Assembly: GCF_901709675.1 (NCBI RefSeq)
Contig: NC_051090.1
Span: 682,842 to 746,841, forward strand
Direction: 5' to 3'
From: Syngnathus acus
Taxonomy: Eukaryota; Chordata; Actinopteri; Syngnathiformes; Syngnathidae
Length of the DNA stretch: 64,000 bases
Below, in pieces: positions 46,523 through 59,700 of this stretch. The position numbers and the translations under genes are program-made. The notes under the pieces were generated by a model. It had not been told where the DNA came from. It ran no database searches and saw only the letters and a list, made by a program, of their open reading frames with translations. How positions within the stretch are numbered: position 1 is the first letter of the stretch; every line of letters begins with the position of its first letter.

Positions 46523-49458
46523 CTTACTTTCCTTCCTTCGAGGCTGCCGCTCATTGGTCTCATGTCAGTATAATCTGTAAAACATTAACAAGAGTGGATT
46601 TTAATGAACAAATGGTTTGACTCTCTTGCTCTTTTTCTCAAATCATTGCCCTCAGGTTTCGCTTTCCTTACGGAATGCAACCCTCAGCTACTTTGTTTTC
46701 AGTCTTGTGCCGCTTCTAAAAGAGTGAACATGCTGAATGCTTTTTGTGGAGGAAAAAAAATGCTCTTGACTAGTAGAATGTACAGTAGATAACCCTGACT
46801 GGGGCTACTCTATCTTTTACCCGATTGGTTGTCATAAGGAGAGATTAGTTGCTGGGGGAAAACCCCCCAGCTGATAACGGTATACAAGCATAGACCGACC
46901 GTCGAAATACTTTATAATGGAGAAAAGCAAGTTCCCCAATATTTACATCAGTGCATTCCTCACTTTACCAGATAAGCCAGATTCCTTTTCTTGTGTATTT
47001 CTTTTTTTTAAGACTGCAGGCTGAGAAGTGACTCATTTACATGAGGCACAATTCCCCCCTCAAAACATGGGTAGAAAAAAAGAGGATGAAAATTGTGCCC
47101 TAATTATCCTTTGGATATGTTATTATGACACCTGGGAACAGTTTGAAATGGTGCAAAAATGCAAAAATTGTGCCCATTGAAACGAGGTCATGCATTTCCA
47201 CAAAGTGAAAATATGTATAAATATCATTGTTGATTTATGGGCAGGCTATTTATTTTTCTAAAATAGTCTTTTGGATCTACCAGAATAGATTGATGATTGA
47301 CGTGTCAAATAAGGCAAAGCTTCAAGCAGAGAGCCCGAATAACAGCGAGAAGACGCCATGCTCCAATCTAGCTAATTGGTGAGCGAACAGTTCGAGAGCT
47401 GCAATCTGGTCTAATTGTCACAGTTGACACCTGCGCACGCCTCCTCAAATGCCACTTCTTCTTCTTTTGGAATCTACTGAAGTACTTTCCAACATCCAGA
47501 AAAAAAAAAAAAAAAAACAGTTCAGCGCAAATATTACAAGTCAGACACCAAACCAATTATGCATCTCTTGTTTTCAATAAACGATGTCAGCTAAATGATT
47601 AGAATACGTTTCCTTAGCATACTGACGTGAAAGATGTTTGACATTTACAGACTTTGATGTTTTAGTTGTCATGGCAACTCTCATGATCATAAACAATTCC
47701 ATCAAAATGATTTCAAAAAAGGTGTGATTGAAAATACCAAAGATGATCTTTTCTAAGTCATGCAAGCATCAGAGAAGAAATCATGGGACTCAAGTGTACA
47801 TGTTTGTACCATAATAGAAAACTTGCTCACGTACAAAATGTGCTATTCAAGTCCCTGGTGGTCAAGCAGAGTACAAAGTGCAACCACACTTGCAGGTTGA
47901 GTAGCTGAAAGAGTTCAAGGATCACTAAATTCTGGAAGAGCGGCAACTCCACTGAGGCTGAACACTCTGCTGCCCCAGACACACACACACACACACACAC
48001 AGCGCACGTAGTGTGTCTTGTGTGTGGATGGGATGCACGTGCATGCAAGGTATTCATTCATCACTTGATCTACATTCCTGAGCTTCATGCAAGCCATTAG
48101 TGGGAGCTATCTCACAGAGGTTTCTTTGAAAGATGGAACATCAAACAGGATTTGAGCACACACACATAGAGTGACAAATGCACTTTACTTCACTGCCAAC
48201 ATGACAGTACTATTTTTTTTTTTTTTTGGAACCCTTTTTCATCTCTACCTGTGTGGCACTCTAACAACTCCAAAGTGTTCTTCACCCCTGGAAAGGTAAC
48301 AACTATGGAAGTAACATACGTGAGTTTGTCTTTAGGAGGAGAAAAAAAAAAAAAAAAAAGAGAGCTGAGCTGTCATATTAAAGCACGTCTCATCTTTCAG
48401 CTCAAAATACTAGAGGAGCTCAAAATACCTGAGAACAATTCCTGTTTTTACATACTTGGTGAATAAAGATGATTAAGCTTCTGAGGAGAAATGGTTTTGA
48501 ACTCTGCTCTTACATTATAACCCATTAGATAACAGTCACAGTTGTAGCCGCACAATGATCTCTTTTAGGATCCTATGCATTTACAAATATATCCATCCAT
48601 TTTAAGTGCGGTCCCTTATTTTCCAAAATCCGAAAGGGCGATCTTTGAGCAACATTCAAATCCACCCACATGCGAGCGAGCTCAATGCGGGCCATGAGTT
48701 CATAGACTGGGAAGACTGATTTAGTCGACCACCTTTGTGAAATATGTGGGAAGGCATGCAGACACCATTTAAACACACACTAAGAAAGCCAAAGGATATT
48801 TCAGTACAGACAGGATTGTACCGCAAACACTTGCACAGCAGCAGCCGCCACACGCCAAACATTTTGGACTTCCAGCAGGGAGCGGCCACTTCGCTTCCAG
48901 CCACACTCGACCAGGACGTTCCTTCCTCCTTGGGCCAGCCAATAAGAAGGCCAAGGTAGCATGAAGGAAGTCCCATGTTCCCTTCAGCGTCCTCTGCTCT
49001 TCTCCAAGCACAATGTTTTTTCCTGCCTGTCAATGTCAGGAACCCATTAAGAAATGTGTTGGGAGACAATGGAAGGATGAACCCAGCTATTGTTCCTCAC
49101 CGTTGCTTCTTGAAAAAGTTGCCAAGCTCAGAACAAACAATTGGACACATCAGCATTGTCATCAGACTCCTATCAAGTAACGATGTAAATAAAGCAAATA
49201 AATGATTAAGTATGAAAGTCACCATTGCACAGTTTTGTAACGTGAATAGACATAAATGTTTAATACTTTGTCATTTTTTTATACTTCTACTTCCTGTAAA
49301 ACTTCTATACTTCTCCAATTACATAAGCTTTTTTAATTCCTCATACTACAAGATATAAAATTGAAAGAAATGACGTAATGGCTGAACCGCGGAGCACAAA
49401 GTGGAACAATGCTCCTGCCTGTGCCGACTATTAAAAAGAGAGCTGAGCCAATGGGGCC

Positions 49459-49586
49459 TGGCTTGCTTGCTGGCTTGCTGGCTTGCTGGCTTGCTGGCTT
49501 GCTGGCTTGCTGGCTTGCTGGCTTGCTGGCTTGCTGGCTTGCTGGCTTGCTGGCTTGCTGGCTTGCTGGCTTGCTGGCTTGCTCCT
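49459..49586. repeat. (GGCTTGCT)n minisatellite
   Basis: About 15-16 nearly perfect 8-bp units. Because three units make eight codons, long spurious frames (repeating LACWLAGL or ASQQASKP) open on both strands. Confidence 0.95.
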
Positions 49587-50046
49587 AACTTCTCTTGAGT
49601 TTTTGTTTTTTTGCTGTCTATCAAGAGACCAGTCAGATCATCGCTTTGGCACATGGCGCTCCCCCACCTTGCTCCTTCCTTCTTTATTTCTTTCTGCAAG
49701 ACAAATTGACAAATCGAGTTTCTTTTTTTTTGCAGATTTGGGGCACTTTTTGTCCCATTATTTGGCCTGTTCTTTCTGTCCAAACACGTTAGCTTACTTT
49801 TTTCCTCGTATCACATGACCAGATTTTCAAACTAAAATTTCTTTCAGACTCTGATCATCAATAAAATATGATTTTTAAAAAAATATTTTTCCCAGTCTCT
49901 GCGAATGGACCTGTGACAAATATCCTGTGACCTGCCCGAAAGTGGTCCACTGCCTGGTATAAAGCATTTGAATTGCCTCATTACAGTAATCATCATGGTA
50001 TTTGATGCTGCTAGCTGGCGTTTCCACATTTGTTTCACTTACTTGA

Positions 50047-50369
50047 AACCAGCTCAGTGGCCTAGTGGTAGAGTGTCCGCCCTGAGACTGGAAGGTTGTG
50101 GGTTGAAACCCCGGCCGGCCGGGTCATACCAAAGACTATAAAAATGGGAGCCATTGCCTCCCTGCTTGGCACTCAGCATTAAGGGTTGGAATTGGGGGGT
50201 TAGATCACCAAATGATTCCCGAGCCCGGCGGCACCGCTGCTGCTCACTGCTCCCCTCTCCCCCAGGGGATGGATTAAAATCACATGGGGATGGGTTAAAT
50301 GCAGAGGACAAATTTCACCACACCCAGATGTGTGTGTGACAATCATTGGGACTTTATGTTTATGTTTAT
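50047..50369 (+). mobile_element. tRNA-derived SINE, full-length looking
   Basis: The head has A box GTGGCCTAGTGGTAGAG and B box GGGTTGAAACCCC. The body contains CATTGCCTCCCTGCTTGGCA and GCTGCTGCTCACTGCTCCCC, and it ends in a TTTATGTTTATG-type tail. It resembles SINEs I associate with percomorph fish; I do not name the family. Confidence 0.75.
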
Positions 50370-53300
50370 TTGAATGCGACTGATTCAGGTGCCAGCCAAT
50401 ATAGCGTAGTGCTCAATGAATTAAAGCTCATTTGTGCGTTGGATATGGAAGGGGTCAATGTTAGTCTGTGATTTAATGGGCTGAAATGAATTCATCCCAC
50501 AGTACACAAGTTCAATGCACTTTGGTGTCGCGAGATCATGCTGTGAATAGTTGTTGGCCTGCTGACAGTGCTTTCATGGCAATTGCGCTTCCAGAGCAAG
50601 GACGAAAATCTGCCTACTTTGGCAACCGCATCAGCTATGGCTGGCAACTATCCAAAAAATGGACGGGATTCACAAAATTGCCAGGAGTGGTGATGGTCTG
50701 CATTTAGTCCATCATGTCAGAAGATGGGCAAAGATCAGGACCATCACACAAGCACGGGTAGATTCAAACATGGGACCTCTCCACTATGAGACGGACTAAC
50801 CAACAGAAAAAAAGCACATAGCAGAGAGCATGAACATGAGCAAAGTTTTGAAGATTAAATGTCAGGTGTGCTTTCCAGAGCACCAATAAAGACACAATTG
50901 ATTGGCTGTGATCCACCTGTAGCGACCAAAGAGGCACTTGAAAGCATAGCGTGTCAACACAATTCCATTCGCGGTCCTATCCCTTATTGTATAGGTGTGC
51001 GCGTTGACTCCCAACCCCGCCCGCCGGCCCGCCCGCTCGGCTCTAATCCGTGTCTTCTCAGTTTGGGGTGTGGAGGTTCTTTGACTGACACAAAACGATT
51101 TGAGGGAGTCCCTCTTCCTCCTACAGCAGCAACTCTTTAGAAGCCCTAAAGCTCCTTAGACAGTCTCCAGCACTTGTTTGAACATCATTTTTAATAAGTC
51201 TAAATAGTGTGAAGCGAGCCTAGAATAAATCCTGCGAGTCGAACTGGTGTAGCTCTGCAGGGCTCTTTGTCAAGCACAATTGCCAGGGACTACCTCCAGT
51301 GGCGGCGGCTTAGCGGCGGAACGTTCTGTCTCCCCATTCTGTCTCCATGCATCAATAATAGCAGCAAAACAATTCTCACTTCTATTGCCCTCAAGTGATC
51401 ATACTAAGTTAATACAGACACATGGTGTATTTTGATTGTGAAAGGCCCGCAGGAGAAGCCCTTGCATGGAGAATGGGAGCCACATGAGGCCAAAAAGATG
51501 ATCGCTGGCTAGTAAGGATAGAGAACCAAAATGACAACAATTGGTTCATCGTTCAATGCCCTCACACACTCTTATCAACATGACAAAGATGGTGAAGCAG
51601 CATTTAGCTGTAAGGCTGCAAAAGTGAAGTCAGCCTTGAGTGGAAACGAAATGCAGGTTAAAAACGGACCATACCTTGTTGGCAATTTGTTTTTGCTTGC
51701 GTGAGTTGTCTTGCTATGTCAATAAAGCCTCGTCTTGCCTCCTGATATACGTATTAGCTGTGTTTCTAGCAAGGCTTCTATACCTAAAGTGGTCAACTAG
51801 GGAGGGAAGAGGGAAGAGAGTGTGTCCGCATACATTACTTGCAGGTGGATGCTAAATCTTTCCTTACATTGTGTGTGCCCTGAAATCTGTCTTCCAAAGT
51901 CAAAGTAATTCTTCACAATTGATGATATCAACCACCATGATATTCAGTTGATGAGGAAATATTCAACTCTGGCTGGGCCATGCATCAACCAAACTGGATG
52001 AATTGATAGAATGGTTTGGGGACCACCGCTTTTGAGAAATGTTTGGATTGTGCAGTATGTCTGCGATTATGCATAGAAAATACAGCAAGAGCCTGGAAAA
52101 GGTTTCACATTGGATGGTCATTCGAAGAAAAGCGTGGGCGTATGATTCCCGGCCGGGCACATCTCACAGATACTACTGTCACTGTGCAAATCACACATGG
52201 TTGCATCTCTACAGCAAGGTCTCTAAAAGCCATGAGCCACAATGAATCACCTCTCAGCACCTCCCAGGAAATCATACTGACGCGCAAATGCGTACATAAA
52301 CACAGAGCGACGGACCAGGCGCAAATGGGACTAAAACATATTGCACTTGACGACCTACGGATAGCTTTCAACATCCATGCCCTTTCCACCTGCGTATTCG
52401 TTCTGATGATGGATGGATGGATGGATGGATGGATGGATGGATGGACTAGGTAGGTAGATATGTGGATGGAGAGAGAGACAGAGAGACAGAGAGACAGAGT
52501 GAGCAAGAGAACGAGAGAGATGCACCCTTGCACGCACACACAGAGGCTCTGAGGTTTACTGTAAACAAGTCTTTTCTAATTGTAATGCGTGCTCTTTTGA
52601 ATGTTGTCTAGCTGTGCTTTGCCAACCAACCGTGGCCGATTCTGTGTGGCAGACATGCAGTGTAGTGACCAAGTCTGACTGTGAATACATGCACACGCTG
52701 AGAGAGCAGAAATGGGGGGGGGGGGGGAGAGAAACAGAGAGAGAGAGAGAGAGAGAGAGAAAATGCAGGCAACGCAGTGATGCAGAGTGAATGCATGCAG
52801 ATCTGTGCGAGCCCATATTATCATTCTGAAACATTTCCTTCCATTTCCCCCGCCCCCCGCATCTGATTAGAGTAGGCCTAGCTTCTCAAGTGTGTGTACT
52901 GTAACTGCGTGCACATGTGCACACGTTGCCCACCAGCTGGAAGACATTAGTCAAGCCAGCAGGTAACTTTACTCCAAAACTGCCACAGATAATGAGAAGC
53001 TTAGGAATTGCTATCAACTGGCTTAGCAACACAGAGATAGAAGGAGAAGACAGAATGACATTGAAAAGAGTTGCAGGTAGGCATGCGCTTGGAGGATGGC
53101 CTTTTCCGTCAACACTCTTTACCTTACGGATGATCGAAATAAATGCACAAACAAAGAGAGACGCATTGGAGCATGAAGCAAAATGTGCCGGTTAGAAATT
53201 GAAATATTTTCTTGGAGACACAAATATGATGCCAGAAAAAGACACAAGAAAGTCCGAAATGTCAAAGGCTGTGAGACGGAGGTACATCAAAAAAAGAATC

Positions 53301-55920
53301 CCGAAAAATAGCATTGAAGCAAATCAATAAAATTGGGAAAAGTAGAATGTAACAACAAGCAAGAAAAAGAACTATGGGACCCCATCAACAGCTTCGAGAG
53401 GAACTGAGTGAACAATAAAAAAAACATTCGATCTTCCCTTACCTCTGGAGCTTGTTTTTGAAATCCTTTGGAAAATATCGACGCCTCAGCAGCAGCTTCT
53501 AGCTTCTCACTTTCTAGCTCTTTTGCCACAATAATTGTTTGCAAAAAGCCTGCCTGCCGGCCGGCGAGGATAGAAAAGGGGTCCTCCTCTGGTGTATCCT
53601 TGGTGCTGATGAACAGTGCTAAGTGAAACTCCACTGGAGAGCAGACAGACAGGCGAAGCCAGTGAAACAGGAGAGCGGCGAGAGTCCAGGGCAGACTGAG
53701 TAGGATGGAAGGGTTACGGCTTCCTAACATCACAGCGGCTGAGTGGATACACCCACCTCTTCAGCCTGCATCACACCAGAGGGAGTCTACTCCAAACGAT
53801 GCACACACAGCAAGCTAGGAAATGTGCAGTGCATGATCTCATTTTGGCTACAGGTACAAAGATCCAACCAGAAATAGGTGGAAACAAATCTTCCATGAAC
53901 ATCCTTGTGTTTGAACAATTAATGATTGAAAGGTTGGACATGTTGGAGTTCCAAATCCCCAAATCCTAGCTTTCAGCCCAGGAGCATTTATTGAAGATAA
54001 GGGAAGTCATTGTTATTTGCAGAATAGTTGAATAAAAACAGGTGGCAAGCTGCAGAGTGAACTGTAGCATGGAATGAAATGTAGCATTCTTGGAGTGCAA
54101 GTGGGCCTATCTCTCATCATGCCTTCATTTTCCCTCTCTTGCCTTGTTGGCTGAAGAATGAGGGAGGAGGAGGAGGGGGGTGCTTTTCATATCATGGAGC
54201 ACAAGGCTTCTCAATTGGTTGCCACTAGATTAAAATGAGAGCTCTCATTTTTGGGCACTTTGTATGGAATAAGTCAAATGAACTCTCCCACCTCCCAACA
54301 GATGTTTGCTTCCACTGCTTGTAATGTGAGTCAGCTAAGAACATTGTGCATGGTATGACCTTTTGACTGAAAGGCAGACATGCTAACCGCCGCAGCACCT
54401 TGCTGCCCCAAGACATCAAAACAATGAATCATCACTGCGTTTCATTCGGTGACATTTTCAGGTAAAAGGTCAGACTTTTGAATTGTTCTTCATTTCGTCG
54501 GTATTCTGCTAATGATAGATCATAGACAGCAATGGCTTGACAGTGAGACTTTATCTAAGCCAATCCTTGATCGTGCAAATACATTCCAGACATACAAAAT
54601 GAACTTAGTCCACTTAAATGACACGTTCACCAACATCCGGGGTGAAGGGAAATCCACAGATACTCAGAAGTAAGTCAAGACTTGCAAAATAAAATGCATC
54701 ATCACATTGCTGTTGATGGACGATGAAAAACTAAATGCCAGCGCAGCGAGTTGAAAAAACACCTGCTGACCTTTCAATTACTGTGCATTACTAAAGTCTG
54801 TAATAGTGAATCTAAATCAAGAGTCATTGTGTGGAACAGTATATGAGCTGCGCCTGGCCCTAATTTAGTTGGTCAACCATTCCTGAACCCTAGATCCTTG
54901 AATGAAAAGATAAGCATGATGATGCAAGCAAGTATATAGCACTGCTGTTATTACCATACTGTATTAAATAGCCACGGGAGGTACGGTACCACCTTTCTAC
55001 TGCAATTTACCCACTAGTGTCTGGCTATTACAGCATCACTCGGTGACTAAGTCAGTCGGCTGATTGCGGGTTAAGGAAGATGTAGCTGATACGAGTCCAT
55101 CCATCTATATGCATGTGCTGACCATGAAGCCACTCTGCAGCAACAGCAGCAGCATCAGGAGCAGCAGCATCAGCATCAGGAGCAGCAGCAGAGACCGTTA
55201 TTCCTGAACATCATCGTACTGATGTGCACGTGAAATAATAAACACTGCATTCATTATTTCTTTTCCTCCAACCGCATTAAAGTGATGCGAGCATCTTCGG
55301 AAGACAACTATTCTCCATCCACCCCTTATTTTGATCAACATTGCACCTGATTCAAAGGAATCGTTGGCGCGGAAGCAATTCTGCAGGGTTTTTCCCCCCC
55401 TCCTTTGGTTTAAGACATCAGAGACAAAAACGTAGATAGTATCTTACCGTTGAAAATCGCGGACGGATTGCTGGAGCCGACTGTCAAATGTGGAGATGGT
55501 CCTGTGACTGTGGACGATTGGACGCCGCTGCACGGCGTGACCATGTCATTGACAAGAGTACCCTCTGCTGGCCAATCCATAACATTGCTTTTTTATAACG
55601 CTTGCAGTGTGTGGAATATATTTGAAGTTTTAAAATGTAAGGATGTCATTTTTTTTTTCCTTCCCATCAAAACAGGTATCAAGATTAACTACGCTGCATT
55701 CCAGATGAACAACAACGACCTTTGTATTTCGTCACTATATACGCGCGTGTGTATGTGGTGTGTGCTTAATTTCAATTTATTTCCTTTGATCATGAAACTT
55801 GAAAAAAGTGGCGTCGCAACGTTTCTGTGGTTCCATTCTCAAAAGAAATATAATAAAAGGGGAAATTGCACTATACACGTTAGCTTGATTCTTATTCTTG
55901 AACTAAAACAGTTACTTCCG
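50370..55920. other. Intergenic stretch before usp1
   Basis: No conserved exon recognised. Holds a GGAT run (about 52406-52445), a 13-G tract (about 52716-52728) with a GA run (about 52738-52760), and CAG/CATCAG-rich sequence (about 55137-55192). One unassigned open frame with a good splice donor lies on the minus strand at 53443-53733 (separate entry). Confidence 0.5.
53443..53733 (-). other. Unassigned open frame ending at a strong splice donor
   Basis: On the minus strand, ATGATG at 53733 opens 97 codons to CCAGAG|GTAAGG (donor at 53442). The N-terminus (ILLSLPWTLAALLFHW and on) is hydrophobic, signal-peptide-like. I recognise no family. It could be a 5' exon of kank4 carrying an upstream frame: joined to the acceptor at 27021, the frame stops after eight codons, before the kank4 ATG. 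It could also be chance. Confidence 0.25.
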
Positions 55921-56130
55921 CACAGTTGAAGGACTACAAAAACGGCTTCCGGTGGGTCTCGACAGGATATTGGTGTCCAATACAAACGCCAGATGAAATG
56001 TAATCAAATGTTCATGCAATCAAATAATTCCATGCCTTTAAGTCACCATGATGAGCTGTAGTAAATGATAAAGGGACTACTTCATTCGACTGTTTCGTCT
56101 TGAATTTTGTTTTGACGTTTTATTGGGCGA
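55905..56130 (+). promoter_or_regulatory. Possible usp1 promoter region
   Basis: Two ETS-like CTTCCG motifs (ACTTCCGCAC at about 55913 and GCTTCCGGTG at about 55946) and ATTGG at about 56122 lie 500-750 bp before the usp1 ATG. The arrangement suits a housekeeping promoter with a non-coding first exon. Inference only. Confidence 0.3.
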
Positions 56131-56642
56131 CAATGGTCTACCGGCAATGAAGCAGATACTGGACAATCCGGTGGAGAAAAAGCGCCAACTTCTGGTGCAG
56201 CGTCGATTAAAATGTGTTTATATCCAAAACAACCGTAAAATGCATTCGGGTTCATCCTGGACTGGTTTATTAAGGTACTATTGCAGATATATAACTCATT
56301 TGAAGTTCGATGACTTAAAGTGGCGTTTCGAAAAGCAAACTCCCAGCGTCTCCTTGTGCAGCACGGTTCTGAGTTACCCACTTGGTGTCGGCGATGTTCA
56401 GTGTTAGTCACTACAAAAAAACAACAACAATTGACAATGGAAACTACCAGTACGTTAGCGTTCGAAGTTCCAACAGTCGACTTTATTTGATATGCGGTCG
56501 TATTCGCAGGGTAGTTGACACGTAAGCCATGTGCGTTTGTTTGAAACTTTGATGTTGCCAAATCCGACATGCCAAGTGTTTGTTCCATTTTCCACATAGG
56601 GGCACTTTGCAACTCTTTGAAGTGACAGATTGAAATGTGAAG

Positions 56643-56770
56643 ATGCCTGGTCTGCAGAGTGAACATGTGGGGAGCCCCATCAAGAGGAGCAAACTGTCTC
56701 TGAAGTTCTTCCAGAAGACGGAAACCAAACGAGCCTTGGATTTCTCGGAACCTCAAGCAGATGATGCCAA
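56643..56770 (+). CDS. usp1: usp1 first coding exon
   Basis: MPGLQSEHVGSPIKRSKLSL then KFFQKTETKRALDFSEP, donor GTGAGT. A possible acceptor (GTGACAG) 17 nt before the ATG suggests an upstream non-coding exon. Confidence 0.92.
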
Positions 56771-59700
56771 GTGAGTGTCTGACAAGTATGCAGATGCTGG
56801 GAGGTTTTTTATTTGGTTGTTGCCAACTCAGGGATAAGGAGACTATTGACATTAAAAGCACTGTCAAACTAGTTCATGCCATGTGATTCTCAGCAGCTGT
56901 GATCAGGTGGTGCCGGCTCCATCTCTGCTACCGAGCTCGCCCGATGACCTCCCGCTGTCATGTCGGAGGCTAGAGGACACGTTGCCATTTGTGGGGCTCC
57001 TCAATGAGGGCAACACCTGTTATCTGAACAGCATCTTGCAGGTGAATTGCCATTTTCAAGTAAGACAAAGGATCTTTGGTTCGTGGTGGAGTTTTGTTTG
57101 GAGAGTGGCAAGACAGGTGATGTAACCTACCATATGTTTTTTCCTCACCAAACTGAGTCTGAAATTAAAAATGACAAAACAACACTCTCTAAACGCAAAA
57201 CGTACTTACCCATGGTAGAAGAGCTAAATACCTGGAAATAATAGTGTATCAATGTGAACAAAAGGATACAAGGCAGTGGTCCGCAGCCGGTGTGAATTGC
57301 AGTGGTGGGTCTTGTGCAAAGAAACCAACGCAGCCATTCCGCAGCAGGTGTCCATGAGGCGTCGGCACCAGCCCCGCCCGATACCTGTACCGCCCCTGCA
57401 GACTAAACACACGCCCAGTTTGTCACAGCAGCTTGAGTTGACATGGGATCAGATGATTCAATGTTTCCACGTACCCTCTGCAGCTTGCTCATATATTGCT
57501 CTTTGGTGCATTGAATGTTTTTTTCCCCTTCAGCTGAAGATGACATGTTAGTGCGGGATTGTTTCTGTAGGTCCTCTATCACTGTCCAGGCCTGAAAGAG
57601 GGAATCAAGTCCTTATACAAGTTGTCGACAAAGAATGCTACATCCACTGAAGAAACAAAACAATGTGAAGAGGTTAGCACACATGTATTTCCCCTAAGAC
57701 ACTTGTCTCTCAGCCACATATTGTCGTGGACTTCATCTATTATATTTCATTCTTCAATTTCGTTTGTAGCCAGCAGGGGATGCTGCAGAGGATGTATCTG
57801 CACACATGGAGCTCCTGGAGAGCTTCCACAGTCTGATAAGTTCCGTGGAGCAGCTGCAGTCCAACTTTCTGCTCAGCACCGACAGCTTCAATGAGCTCAA
57901 CACGTCACCTCGTAAAGTACTGAACACGCTCAGGTATCTTGAAAATATTAGGCCAGCCTAAAGTTGGGTTCAAGAAAACTTTCCAGCAAACCCATTTACT
58001 TGATGTATGGGCATTAACAAATCTCATTAAATCGGGTTCATGCGTATTGGAAGAAGATGGATGTTTGTTTTCTTGCCAGCTTGACTTTCATTTCCAAAAA
58101 AAAAAAGGATGGATAGAAGAAGCTTTTTCAAGATGTTGTGTTTTTGATGCCCTGCAGGCAACTGAATCCCATGTATGAAGGCTATCTTCAACATGATGCC
58201 CAAGAGGTTCTGCAGTGCATCCTGGAATACATCCAGGAGGCCTGCAACACCATCAGGAAGGAACACAAACCGACCCAAGCGGAACTTGGAAGCGGTTCAA
58301 TGGCAGAATCACAAAAAGGCCAAGATGAGGACGCTCAAGTGAGTGGAAAAAGGAAAAGTGACGCAGAGATGGGGAATGCCAAAAAGAAGCCCAAGTCGAG
58401 GAAATCTGGAGCGGAGGTCGAGCGCTTGTTCAGCACCCCCGTCACCCGCTCCAAAAGTAAGCTAGCCCATGACAACACAATGGGCAAAGCTGGAGAGAAA
58501 GAGGAGACGAAGGAAGGGAAAGAGAAAGAAGGAGGCAGTGGGGAGGAGAAAACATTCCAAGTGGCTGACAGGAAAAAGAAGAAACGCCGTAAAATGGGCT
58601 GGCGGAGGCCTGCTAAGAAACAGCCCAGCATCATGTCCATGTTTCGTACTGTCGGAAAACTCACTTCCACGTTCGCCAAAATCTCAACCAAAACGGAGAA
58701 TGACAACGATGAAGTCCAACCTAAGGATGAGAAGAAGTACGAGGGGGTCATGCTTCCAAATGAGAACCAGGTCCACAAGACGCCGGCTCATCAAGGTATT
58801 TAGTTCTATAAATTCCGCATGAACGATTATTTGAAGGTTATGAAGAAGAAAAAAAAAAACACTTTTCTTTTTTTTTTTTATCAATAGAATGTTTGCGTGA
58901 ACTTACCTTTTCGTGTACACCCTCTTTTCACAATCATAAGATGTTCAATGTTTGGGCTTCTGCAGATGGTCTAGACCTGATGGAGCGCTTGTTCCACGGC
59001 CAGCTGGTTCTACGGACTCGCTGTCTGGAGTGCGAAAGCTTCACTGAGAGGCGAGAAGACTTCCAGGACATCAGTGTCCCCGTGCTGGAAGAGCAGCCCG
59101 GCAGCCCGGACCATCTGTCTTCGGGTGAGCAGAAATAAACCAACCGCAGTTGTACAATTGAAACGCATGACATTCACGAGACTGACCTGTTTTGGCTTCA
59201 TGAAGTTGAGAAATAATAAGCCGATGAATGAAAAGCTCAAATGTTTTGTCTCCAGTTTCTCCATACCCCAAACCAGAAGAGAAGACCCTGAAATGGGCCA
59301 TTGGGCAGTTTGCCTCGGTGGAGCGCATCGCCGGAGAGGACAAATACTTCTGTGACGCGTGTCGCCATTACGCAGAGGCCGAGAGGAGTCTTCTCTTTGA
59401 CCAGACTCCCGAAGTGGTCACCATTCACTTGAAGCGCTTCTCCGCCAGCGGTTTGGAGTGAGTCGCCTCACCGCTCGAGCCCTTCCTGGCTTTCATTCAG
59501 CCTTCTTTCTTTCTTTCTTTCTCACGCCTCTCTGTCTTGTCTCTCTGTCTAGAATGGAGCCGTACGCCTGTCTGTCCAAGGTGACCACGCCCTTGCAGAC
59601 GCCCTTGACCTTGTCTCTGGAAGAGTGGTGCACGCCGCGCTCGTCCAGCGGAGGCCACTCCTACAAGCTCTTTGCCGTGGTCATGCACAGCGGCGTGTCC

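Noticed and set aside
49346-49818. Repeat proteins (LACWLAGL, ASQQASKP)
   Set aside because: By-products of an 8-bp minisatellite read on both strands.
55450-55929. 159-codon plus-strand frame upstream of usp1
   Set aside because: No family resemblance, AT-rich composition with homopolymer runs, and an internal TTTTTTTTTCC tract that looks like a non-coding splice region.
56082-56867. 261-codon open frame on the minus strand over the usp1 start
   Set aside because: It runs antisense through the first usp1 coding exon and its intron, shows no domain, and has no support beyond length.
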